From the NCBI RefSeq assembly GCF_043290135.1, contig NC_134701.1:68148002-68212001 (forward strand): a stretch of DNA of 64,000 nt. Reading direction: 5' to 3'. The notes beneath the pieces were generated by a model. It was not told where the DNA came from. It was given only the letters and a program-made list of their open reading frames with translations, and searched no databases. This DNA is from Rhipicephalus microplus. Lineage: Eukaryota > Arthropoda > Arachnida > Ixodida > Ixodidae. Positions 36,580 to 48,766 of the stretch are shown one piece after another (within the stretch, counting starts at the first letter, position 1; every line of letters begins with the position of its first letter). A program made the position numbers and the translations under genes.

Positions 36580-39500
36580 CGGAGCATGACGGCACCATCA
36601 TTGACGGACATTGACGTGGTACGGCAAAAATAAGGTGCGAGGGTCCATATATCTGCTATTGTGAGAAACTCGCCTAGTTAGACTGAAGAAAGGTAAGAGG
36701 TTAAGGTCCTCTTATCGTTCGGTGAATACAGAGCTATGGCAATGCAGATTTCTTGACACTGTTTAAGTCATGTTCTTTATGTTCTATGCAGGAGAGCTAC
36801 GCTATCAGCTGGAAGACAGTGACAGCACGCACGTTCTATCAGATGTCCAGTTCGCAGAGAAAGTGAAGAAGGCAACTGCGCCTCTAGCTCTGAAGGTGCA
36901 ATAGTGAACATCATTCATTTTTATTTGAGTTTCTTCACTACACTCGTCACAGACACCAGAGTTCTAGTAAATCGGTCTTTGGTGGATTGAACTAAACTGA
37001 GCTTCATAAATGCGTCATTTGGGCACGTTACAGTATTATGACAGAAGGAAATATGAAAAGCGGCGCATGGAAACAAGCTTTAAGTAACTGATGACGACAG
37101 CCTAGGTAAAGAACAAATTAGCTCACTTTTGAAAATGTCGACAATGTTTTCCTTTATAGCTTTTTTTTTTCCAACTAGACACACGTGATAGGGACGGCAG
37201 TGTACAATAGATGGACCACCTGTATAAATTTCATGTGCTATAGTAGCAGTTTTAGCCAAAACGTACGAGCAAACATCGAAAAAAGCTTCGTTTTTCTGTA
37301 GCAATACCAGCAGCTGCTGCGTCTGTTTAGCTGTCAAGTCATTGCTGATGGCGACGGAAGAGGTGGAGGAAGAAGCATGCTCATCAATGGAGGGGTTCGG
37401 CAATGAGAGGGATGCAACGGCTTGAAGCGGCATGACAAGTATACCTGCTACTGGTCGGCCACATCGGTCAGCATAGTGCTTAGCGGCTGTACAAACCTCG
37501 CCGATGTAGAATTAAAGGCGGGGACGAGAGCAGATCCTGTGCGAAAACGAATGAAACCAGGCGGAAGATCGATGCCTCTGAGAACGCAAAAAAGTAATTG
37601 GGAGATCGAATACGTCGCTACGGTAAACGTAATGGTGACGCCTTTATCTTAAAGTGGTGGCAGTTCAGTGTCTTCCACAGCGACCTGATGAAGTGGCTGC
37701 TGTGTGTCATCATCGAACATGTAGTTAGTGCCAGTGAAGTGAAAGGCATGTTGTCCCATCAAATAGGCGCAGAAGCGGATGACAGCAAATTGCATCCTAA
37801 ATCTAGTTGGTATGAGCAGCGAGACAGGACAGCAAACGGGATATGAGGGCGGATACCGTTGATAAAAACATGGACGGTGCAAAACGCGGATAGGCGAATG
37901 GTCTCCCCTCAGGCAGAAACTAACGTTTGTTCACTGTAAGGCGTCATCACTTTCTCCAGGTGTTGACACAAATCACCCCGAAGAATACAAATGTTGCTCT
38001 CGTGTCAACCAAATCATGCACCTGCGTTTTTTCACCACCACAAAGACTATGCTGCCCGTGTCTGATGAAGGAATTTCACTCATATTTTGGAATACATTTT
38101 TCCCTCGAAAAAGTGCATCACTGAGTTTAGGAATGATTATTTTGTAGTGAACGAGGTGGGCTGAAGTGGATAACAGCAGCGCACAAAGGGCGCCGGCCAG
38201 CCGCATCCTGCAGATCGGTGTTTCCCTGCTACAATCAATGCGGGCGGAGGTGGAGACTCATGCGGTAATCACGAATAGCGCTGATCTTGATATAGGGCTT
38301 AAGTGAACAAGTTACGTTCACGCATGTCGAAATCCTGACGGTCTTCTTGCTTGCGCTTTCGGCAGAAACGAGATATGTGTATGCGATACCCGCTTTAATA
38401 GCATTCAGGGCAGATCGAGTGCCAAAGTGGTGATTAGAATAACTTCGGAGATCCTGGACAGAACATGGTCTGGTGGGTCAATGAAGAGTCAGGTGGCGTC
38501 GAATGGAAATTGAGGGGGGGCGGGGTGGGGAAGCGGCAGCAACCGACGCGTATTATGGTAGCGGCAATGACACGTTTACGTCACCAGAAGCCGTGGCAGA
38601 AACTCGAGCGTAGGTTAGTATGGGCCGAGAATAAGGCAGGACCAGTCAGGGAGGCGAGCTGCTGATGGTACCGCGTTAGGCCGTTTCAGAAGTCTCTTTG
38701 TAGAACGTGGTGAAGGAGTTGTGAAGCCCCTATACACAACATTTTTTGTATGATGACCCACATTAGGTCACGGAGATGTCCATGAGACGTACAGTGTTAT
38801 TCGCCAATGTCTGTTTAGAGACGAACCGAGTCCAGTGCATCGAGGCGCTGACATGTCGTGACGATGTCAGGGATGGTAGCGGGAATCAGTGCAGCAAGGG
38901 CATTAAAAGCAACTGTTTCGATATAATTCAAAATATAGCGAAATTTTTCCCATTCCGGCATATACAAATTGACACACCTACATAGCGCAAGAACCTACTC
39001 GACGTACGACGTGTATTACTCACAAGGATGTTGTAGGCGAGTATGTAGGGTCCTCTTCGCCACTACGAGCCGAATGGCCACCGTTCCAAAAACAGGTCAG
39101 AGCTGCTACTACAAGCTGACCCTGTCGGGTAATTCAATGATGCGGTAGAAATACCATGCCTCGGTGACGTCAGTCACATCAAAAAAGACGTAACGCAGTT
39201 TGGCAGCCTCATCCCTTTCACTAATGGCACTCACGATCTCATAGTCATCGAGCTAGTCCTTGACGTCTTCTCTACGAGAACCACCAAAGAGCGGGCCGTC
39301 AAGCTGGTGTCCGTGTATAGGAGGCTTGACCTGCTTTGACGAGCGGGTGATCGCATCAGCGCTGACAGGCTTGTTTTGCCACATGCTGCTGGACAGAGGG
39401 CACAAGCCGCGGCCTTAACCAAGTTTCAGGTCGTAGAGTAGGCTGGGGGAGCGCCGAGGACTTACAATCCACCTCCACCTCGTATAAAGCCCTGGTTTTG

Positions 39501-39777
39501 ACGGCGTTTATTTGAGGAAGACCGGGCAGAAAATGAACGGGTAGAACGCGGACACACGGTGGCAATGATTTTGTTTTGTCGACTAAAATAACTCGGCAAT
39601 GGTAATGAAACATGGTGCCGATGCAGACAAAGAGACCAACAAATAATGATTTACAATACTGCACAGCTTACAAAAAAGTGCAAAGCAAATGCACACAATA
39701 TATTCATGTGCATGTCCATTTATGACTACTTTAAGATATATATTGTGCTATAGATGACCACAAGAGCGCCTATGCGT

Positions 39778-39822
<45 letters not shown>

Positions 39823-42800
39823 CAATAGATAGATAGATTCTTTACCATACATTACGCCACATGGAGTGTTTTTAGACGAGGCTCCAGGCAAGGCTTTGTG
39901 GTGTAATATGGGACTGCTACAGAGTGTCCAGGTCAAATCCCATCTGGTGCAGAATTTTTGTGATTTCGTTTGTAACAGAAAAAGCAAAGCAAAAGCAAAG
40001 CAAAAGCAAAGGGCGTCTTAGCCTTTTGCTTTTACTATCGCGATGGCGAAAAACTAGAGGGGCGAAATCGACCGCTATTCTAATCTCGTTACAACTTCCG
40101 GAGTAAACTCGCAGTTTTAGGCAAATTCAAACTGTAGCCTTCTGCGTGAAAGTCAGATATTCTACCACAGAGCAACACCAGTGCTTAAAAAAAAGTCATA
40201 TACAAGCGTCTAGTCGGGGCAAGGGCAGTAGTGGGTGCAATATTCCGTATGCGCTTTCAGAGCAATGTATTCAATGCTTAAAGTAACGCACAATAAAAAG
40301 GTGACCTGAGTTGCAGCTAGTAGCATTATTTAGTTCCGTGCAGTTAATGAAAACTACAGCAAAAAAAGCAGTTGTGCCGTCACTTCATTATCGTTTTGAA
40401 ATGATTTGCCAACCACTACCTAATATCTCACCTCTTCTCTCTATTTCCTTCCTATTTTTTCTTTCCACTTTACTTCCCCCTTCCCTGTTCCTAAAGGCGC
40501 TGAGTGTTGTTCTTTGGCGAAATTCTCTATCTCTCATTCTCAATATTTTACATTAACGTTAGGCATCCCTACCGGCACGACGTGTGCGGATGCCACGACT
40601 CACGTCAAATTAATTTTTTTAGTCGAACGGTCAGTTTATTCCTGCTTCGCTTTATTATGTTATCTTGATCTGAACATAGGCATTTTATCTAATATGTGTT
40701 GCTTTCGCCAAACATTTCGTTCACTGGAGGTGTTAGTTATTACCCCAAGGTTTGTTAGTTACCCAATGGTCCCACTACACTTCATTTCAGGATCATGGCC
40801 TGTGTATTTGTTGATCGTTTACTTCTATTTCTGAAAGCAATGAACTCCAACTAAGTTGAAGGCTGGACAGCAAGGTTTAGTGTCGCATAGCTTGCGTAGA
40901 CCGACGACCGCTACTTATGTGCATCACTGCACAACACTGTGCACTTTGTCGTGCTATTGTTTTTTTAGCTGTGCTGTAACATGGGTGCCACTGTTACGTC
41001 GGACAATCATTAACCCTTTACACATCAGTGTGCTCAACGTGTCTCGCAAATGTGTACGAAACTTTCACACGCGCAAAGACGTTAATCTAGCTGGTAGCAC
41101 ATGGCTGAACGAACAATCAACCGTAGGCTGGCATGAGCTGACTGCTTCGCATAAAATCAGCTGCCACAATAGGTACGATCTGCCGAATTTCGAAGATCAC
41201 ATGCGTTTCGTACGCAACGTTTTATTTAGTTTTTCTTGTTTTTTGCAGCGCTTAAGGCCTTCGCTTTACATATAAACATGGTTATATAGTCAAGAGTCTG
41301 ACTGAATTCCGTCTGGTCGGGGACATAGTGCAAATAACAAAAACGCCGACCAAGGTGAAATACACAAAAGTTAAAAAGACGTTTCTGCTCCCCACACGGC
41401 AGCCTTGTTCACTGTGACAAAATTTAAAAAGACTGTGAACAAGGCTCCCGTGTGGGGAGCCGAAACGTCTTTTTAAGTTTTGTGTATTTCACCTTGGTCG
41501 GCGTTTTTGTTATTTTGCACCCTAAGCATGGTTAACATGTGAGCTTCATCTTCCGCAGGGCCTGTTCACCATGGGAGAAGCTGAGGGCTTCGTGTCAGCG
41601 GCAACCTTCAAGAACATGAATGAAGCCTTCTTCCGGGAATATCCTGTTGGAGACCCGAAGAACACTTTGCTGGCTATAATATATACGTCCGGAACCACAG
41701 GGCTCCCGAAAGGCGTGGAGTTTACGCACTACGGATTCGTGGCCAACCACTTTACAATGAAGTGAGTCCTACTGCTGTAGTAGTTCGAGCTTTATTTATA
41801 TTTAACAGCACACCTATCTATGCTCACTGTTCTACCATTTTTTTGCCCCGCCACGTTGGTCTAGTGGATAAGGTACTCGGCTGCTGACCCGCAGGTCGCG
41901 GAATCGATTCCCGGCTGCGGCGGCTGCATTTCCGATGGAGGCGGAAATGTTGTAGGCTCGTGTGCTCAGATTTGGATGCACGTTAAAGAACCCCAGGTGG
42001 TCGAAATTTCCGGAGCCCTCCACTATGGCGTCTCTCATAATCATATGGTAGTTTTGGGACGTTAAACCCCACAATTCGATTTTGTTCTACCATTTCACGT
42101 TCGCAAAAAGTATCATCATTATAAATGGTCTCTGCCTTTCTAGCACGTACAGCGCAACAGCTCACCTGCTGGTGCTTCTGCTGCTGCTGCTGATGATGAT
42201 GATGATGAGGATGATGGTGATAATGCCTCAAATATGGCTCATACTCACTCGGGTGTTCAACTAAGAATTGATTATAAGAGTCTGTGAGACGTTCGGATTC
42301 TAATATTCAGGACGCGTTTCGGGAAACGGGTTGGATCTGGAAGGTGTGTCTGCAAGGCTCTGGCACCCTCATCCTTTCATCAATGTGGTAGTCATATTTG
42401 ATGTATACCCGGCCGAAGAGGCAGCGACCGCAATGTGTCTCTGCAAAACGCATGTATTTGTTTATGCGGTGGGCTTCTGCAAGTTCCCTGCAGGTATTTA
42501 CCACGCATAGGGCCAAAAGTCTCTGGTTGACCATGGGCATAGAGAGGTCGAGAGACTGCCTGATGACTTTTCGGTGAATGACCTCGAGTTGGCCATCATT
42601 GTGTTTGTGTAGAGCAAGTAGGGGTTCGAGTAGAGTGTTCTACTCATTACGAAAGCATCTGAAGCGGCAATAAATTCTTGCTTCGTAATCTGCCCTGCTT
42701 GTTGGAGACCCGGCGGACCACACAGTCCACGTGGTCTCCCGCCGTATAGCTTGGCTATTGTGGTGTCGCCCTTGCGTTGATGGTGTATAGAAAAGCCAAC

Positions 42801-45800
42801 GACGCTGACCACCTTGGTCTCACAGATTGGCCCTGAAAATCGACTGATGTGTAGCTAAGTTGTGTACTGAGGAGAGGGACGTACGTGCGCAAATTCAGAC
42901 TTTGTCGGGGCACACTGGAGTCAGCAGTAAATTGCGTAGTCGTCGACTACAGCCACTGCTGCTTGCACGCATGGCGCTGAGTGACACAGCTAGGTTACCT
43001 TGCGTGAGCCTCATCGTAATATCATCCGCGTGAAGAGTTTGATGTATCCCTGGTAGAGAACCCGGTTTGGCGCGAATAGAATGCATGGCTAAATTAATTA
43101 AGAGGGGAGAGGGAGCCGCGACTTGAGGTATTCCTCTCGAGCCTATGGCGTAAAGCCTATATTCCTAATCTTGTATGGGCATGTAGGATTGATGGTCTGT
43201 GAGAAACCTTCTAGTATAGTTGAATCTGTTGTAAACACAGCTCGTCTGACTTACGTGGTCCAGGATTACCTCATGCTTCATGTAGTCGAATGCCCCTAAA
43301 AGAACCAAGGCCAGGACTACCTTGTCATTGTGGGAACATTCTACAGGATCTAATATGTCATGGTGGAGCTGCAAAAGTATATCCTGAGCTTACTTCTGAG
43401 GGTGGAAACCAAACATGGTGTCGGAAAAAGTGTGCTCTGTATCTAGAAAATCGGATCGGACAGTCTGTCACGCACCACCGTGTCCATCAGTTTGCCGACG
43501 CATGACATGAGGGATATGGGTCGAGGGTTCTGCACATCCATAGGTTTATCGGCATCTGGGACGAAGGTCACGAGAGGCGATTTCCAGTTAAAAGGGAGAT
43601 GAATTTCTCCGTCCCTAATTCTCTTGGTGTGTTTGACAAGAGTGGCGTAGGCAGCGTCGCGAAAAGTGGCCAAGAGTTTCACCATAACCTGGAACGCCCG
43701 GGTGCAGTCCCACACTTCATCTTGCGCAAGGCCGCCCAGAATTCGTGGAGTTGTAACGGGGTGTCCAGTTGCAGGTTCTCTTACCCTGCATACCATTATG
43801 CGGCCACACGGGGGTCCTCGGTGGTGCACAAGTATCGGTCCCTGAACGTGTATGTGCCATCTGTGATGTCCTTCTTGTAAAGTTGCGCATAACCTTATGT
43901 AAGTCACGTAGGCTTTCCGTGCTTGCTAGTGTTGGATCCACGAAAGCGTCAAACAGGCGCCACGTGTTGTGGCGAGACATCTGGAATGCAGCCGTGTTGC
44001 ACCGGTTCACACAGTTAGTTTCGGCTAGCTGAGCTGCAAACTCCAGAGATTTCTGCTTGAGTTCGAGGATGCGCTTCTTGATGTGACTGCTATGATTCTG
44101 TTTTTTTTCCATCGCCTAGTAGGTTATGGCCGGCGTCCCAAAAGTAGAGGAGGTGGTTTTCTACGTCCGTTTCCGTGAGTTGTATAAGCCGTTCGCTTTC
44201 TTTTTTTTTAGTGTGGAAGTCAGTGATTTGGGCCAGGTGTCCTATTCAACCTGAAGGGGCTATAAATTAGATAGAGAGGTGCGGAAAGTCATCCAGTCTG
44301 GGACACGAGCTTGAGTTAGTTGGCGTTTTGAGGGTCGCATGTAGACGGTCGCGTTTACAACACAATGATCCCTACTGAGAGTGTCATGTGTGTTCAACCA
44401 GTTGGCATGGCGCATATTGCGTTTAAATGTGAGGTCCTTGCAAGTATCTTGTTCAACAGAGCTGCCTACACGTGTTGGGCTAGCGGGTTCAGTGTGGAGG
44501 GTGAGTCTAAGTTTAGAAAGAAGTTGGAAAAATCATGCGAAATTACTGCCTGAAGCCCGCTTAGTTATCAGCCGGCTTGTTCACTTCAGGTGTCCAATTA
44601 CTAAAGTACAGATAATAATTTATGCACATGAGATAAAAGTGGCTAACCCTATCGCACACGACAACGAGCAGCGTTATACACGGGTTTGGCAGCGTGCGTT
44701 AGAAACAACACCCTAAGGCAAAATTACTCGAAAAAGGGGTAACGGAGCCCAATAGGCGCGCGCGATGAACGGATAGACCGTTGAGGAGCAACCACAGAGG
44801 GAAGCGTGCCACGCGTAAACCACTTAGTCTCCAAACACGCTCGAAAGAGATGAACCACCCGGAAAAAGCAGGCAATGAGAAAAGCAAAGCGTGTCCAAGG
44901 TGTCCAGCCCTCCTTCTCCTCCTCTGCTGGCTCAGTCTTTCCCGTATTTTGCCGTCGACGGTTCTCGTTTCGTCGCGCTCGGAGTGCTCGACCACGGCCG
45001 CCTGAATTTAATGATCTAAGAATTACGACGTGGTGCTTGTGTGTACGGTTGGATGAGCGTGGGCTGCTGCTTTGACGTTTCGTCGCACCCATGAAGTCTG
45101 GAGCAAGTCTCGACACGTCACCACGCCACGCTGTATATCTCTAACTTCAAGATAGTCACGACCAACACATGGCAGCAACAGTTCGCAAGGCCAATATGGC
45201 GGCCGAGAAGACAGCAGGCCTATTGGATGTATACTTCTGTCCGACGCAGGGCAGAAATCAGCGCTGGATCCTTAAGCAAGTAGGTTATCATTCTATATTC
45301 TACTCTATCGCGTGAGCGATACGGATCACGCTTGCCGGCAATGGGCTTGGTCGTGTTGTATATCGCACGCACGAAACGCATCGCGAAGGTGAGCTTCTGC
45401 GTCTTCAGTTCGCCTGTGCGTTGCAACCACCTGGAAATTGGCCGCCATTGTCGTCGGCCTCCCGTACGCTCGCTCATCGAGTGCTCGCCTGTCTTCGCCG
45501 CCGCGATGAGCTTCGGGCTGATGATACTGGGCTGAGACCTCGTCGCTGTCTTGGGAGTCGTCGAAAGCACATTGCGGGTTCTCGTAAAGAGTTAGGTTGT
45601 AGTATGTCGCGCGCTGTAAGTGCACCAGCACGGGCTGGCGGGGCTTTCGCTAGCGTCGGAACTCACTGATAATTGGTCACCATTCCAGTTGGCATTCCCG
45701 TCATCCGGTCGCAAGCAGCTCGGCGCCTTCCGTTGGCCGCGGTGGCGGACTCGCGTTTGCCCGCTGTACTCGTTCGAGTTTGTGGAAAAGGGCCGCATTA

Positions 45801-48707
45801 CCATCGATTTCTTAGGCGCTAGCTCCAAACCAGCTCCGCGCTGTTCGTGGCGGCGGCCAAGCGTATGCTCACTCTCCTGTTCGAAGTTCGCTGGCGGCAG
45901 ACACTCCGCGTGCAGCGCCGTTTGGTCTCGCGTTCGCTTGCTCGAGCTGAACAACGTCGCTCGCTTAGGACTCACCGACTTGTTAGCGTCACGGTAAGTC
46001 GCGGAGTTCTGGCTGCGGTCGCCGCTCCTAAGCTGTTGCGATATGGGGATCGAAATGAGTTTTTGACGATGAGTGACTTCACGGTGAAATTATTAGGATG
46101 TCATATCTCAAGTATATTTTCATTTCACCTTGCACGTATTTCTCATATGCATTTGTATTCATCCTCTGCCACGTGTGACTCACCATTTTACATACCGTTT
46201 CTGTAGCCGTGGGCACACACCGTGCTGAAGACTGTGTGCGCTAGCGTCTGCAATGCCTGTCATCCATCTATTTCGTCAGAGCAGCTTCAGAAGGACTGTG
46301 CGAGATGTGAAGGTAAATTTATTTGTGTGTCATTTTTTACACGCATGCTTTTATATTAATGTGCACGTACTTGTAATATGCGTGCATCTTCATCTACTGT
46401 CACGTGTGTCTAAATATTCTTACTATAATATTGCACGTGCAGCCGCGGGAACACAACAGGCAGAAGGCTGCGTGTGCTGGCGTCTGCAATGCCTGTCACC
46501 TATCGCTTCCGTCAGAGGAGCTCCACAAGGAGTGAACAAGATGTGACAACGAGACTGGACTTGTGCGCTTCACGATGAATTCACTTAAAAGAAGGGAAAA
46601 ACTTCATGTGTATGTTGACAAATTTAAGATTTTGATGTCTCACTTTTGTCGTTCATTGTTGCCGTGACTGCGAAAGCAGTTACACATAGGTGGCTAACAA
46701 CTTTTTCGCGTGTTCTTTTCTGTGCAATTTGTTGCTCACTGCGCAGATAAACAGGCGAAAAAAGTATTGGTCCTGGCGGAAAATAAACAAAAAACAGTGT
46801 TTGATCTGGGGACAAAAAGTTCATCCTTTTTGAGTATTTGAGTTGATCAACGGTTCATCCGGCAAGGTGCAACTGAGAGGACAAATGGTTGCCGGGTAAA
46901 GTGTAAATGTGAGGATTAACGGATGCTCTATAAGGTGCGAATTTGAGGACTAAATGTTAGTCCTTTGAGGTGAATTGTGGGACTAATGGTTACTCGCTAA
47001 GGTGTAAATGTGAAGACTAAATGTTAGTTTCTTGAGCTCGTCTGTGGGGTGTACCTGTTAGACCCGGTGCCGTTAGTCCCGAAAGAGATTAATGGTTGTG
47101 GCAGCCCCATTAGTCCCCAAAAGAACGAACCACACACCCTTTAACACCCTTTTGCCTTAGAGTGTAGAGTGAATGTTGGCACACAAACATGAAAAAGCAC
47201 TACCCGCCCGTGCGTTTTTTTACTGTGGTCTTTTTTGTGATACTTCAACGCGGAAATTTTGTTTTGTCTATCGGTCGACTTGCCTTTGTGTAAACCGAAA
47301 CGGCCGAAGTTCAACCACACCCGCTGCGCTCACCAATATTGATTTGGTTTCCGCGTTCATACTTGTGCAATTGTCAATTAAAAAGCAATTATTGCGCAAA
47401 TATGGGGCACAATATCGATACTTCAAAAGTTTGTGATGTGTTTCTTTATACTATAAACAACATACATAAGTAATTCTAAGAACTGTAGCGTTCATTACGC
47501 TCCACTGACATTGTGACACCATGCAAGAAAAGGCGGGCGTTTCCTACCCTTTTCAAAAGCCATGCGGTGCTGCCACCTCCTTTGCAATCTACAAACTACG
47601 GCGTCTGAGATTGCGGGCCCATGGCGCGTGCTTGCATTATTGGAGGGCAGTGCAGCCAACTCTAGGAAAGTTTCCCTAGATCTAGAAATTTCCGGTTGTA
47701 TTTAGGGGAAAAGGGAAATTTGTCAACATCTAGGGAAATGTTTGCTTCCACGTGAAGCAAGCAGATGGACAGATGCATAGAGTCTCATGCAGTAATACTG
47801 ATATGTAACTCTATGGATAGAGGGACGTCTTGCCCACAACCCCTGTTTTGTTCCTTCATGCACCTTTTCTCTTTTAACCCCCTTTACACTCACCAAAAAG
47901 TGCTGTGTCATGCCCAGCAGTGGTGTCAAGAGGTGCAAGGGGGGACGGGGCCGGTCGCCATCCCCAACGCTGTGTCAGCGCTCTTCTGTCCCCCACTTCA
48001 TTGCAGTTCATTCCATGAAGTCCGTGTTCGACGTCGAGTGCCTTAATTCCTGTTCGAATCAAAGAAAATGTGCTCTCACTCGAGCTCGCCAATTATATAT
48101 ATGGTTTCCTTGACACCAACCTCCCATTTTCTCGCCTTTCACCCGCAGCGTTATTTCTTTGTTTTGTTGTTGTTGTTTTTTCGGTTTCCCTTTTTTGTGC
48201 ACGCTGTCGTGTTGCTAGTGAGCTGGCCCGCGGAGCCATGTGATTCCGCCCAGGTTACCAAGGTTTCTGTGAGAAGCACAGCCAGAACAGTAGGCTGCGT
48301 GTATGTGGTTATTTGCACAGCTGAAAAAGAAAGTTGAAAAAAAAGTGCCTAGTGGAAGAATGCATGAATATATTAGGAACGGATATAGGCAGTCAACATT
48401 TTTAACAAACATATATTCTCGTTACTATTCAGCAGGTTGCGAGGGATGAACTGCCACACGGCATAATATGCTTTCATGGTTAACCAATTTTAGTCACGAT
48501 ATCCTGCATCAAATATTATGAAAAGGATTGAGAGTGACGTTTTTCAAGACATTGTTTACAATTTTAGTAAGCGTGCATCACTTCATGTTTTATATGAACA
48601 CCACCAAGCATTTTCGGCAGGAGAGTTGCGAAATAACAGAATTGATGATTAATTTTTGAAAGCTTGCTCACCGGAATATTTCAAGTACTACGCTTTATAT
48701 GCTCGTT

Positions 48708-48766
<59 letters not shown>

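Larger units (their letters stand above)
34779..36791 (+). other. intron 2: repeats and SINEs
   Basis: It holds a mobile repeat (35108-35560), a 22-bp tandem repeat (35587-35652), two tRNA-derived SINE copies (35678-35828 and 36118-36294) and two (TA)n arrays. No further exon is expected here, because exon 2 and exon 3 join in phase. Confidence 0.6.
39665..41327. other. intron 3, middle part
   Basis: It contains a GATA array (39777-39838) and a tRNA-Glu-like SINE head (40090-40182). The rest is unassigned, with a short AAAGC repeat near 39988-40010. Confidence 0.4.
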
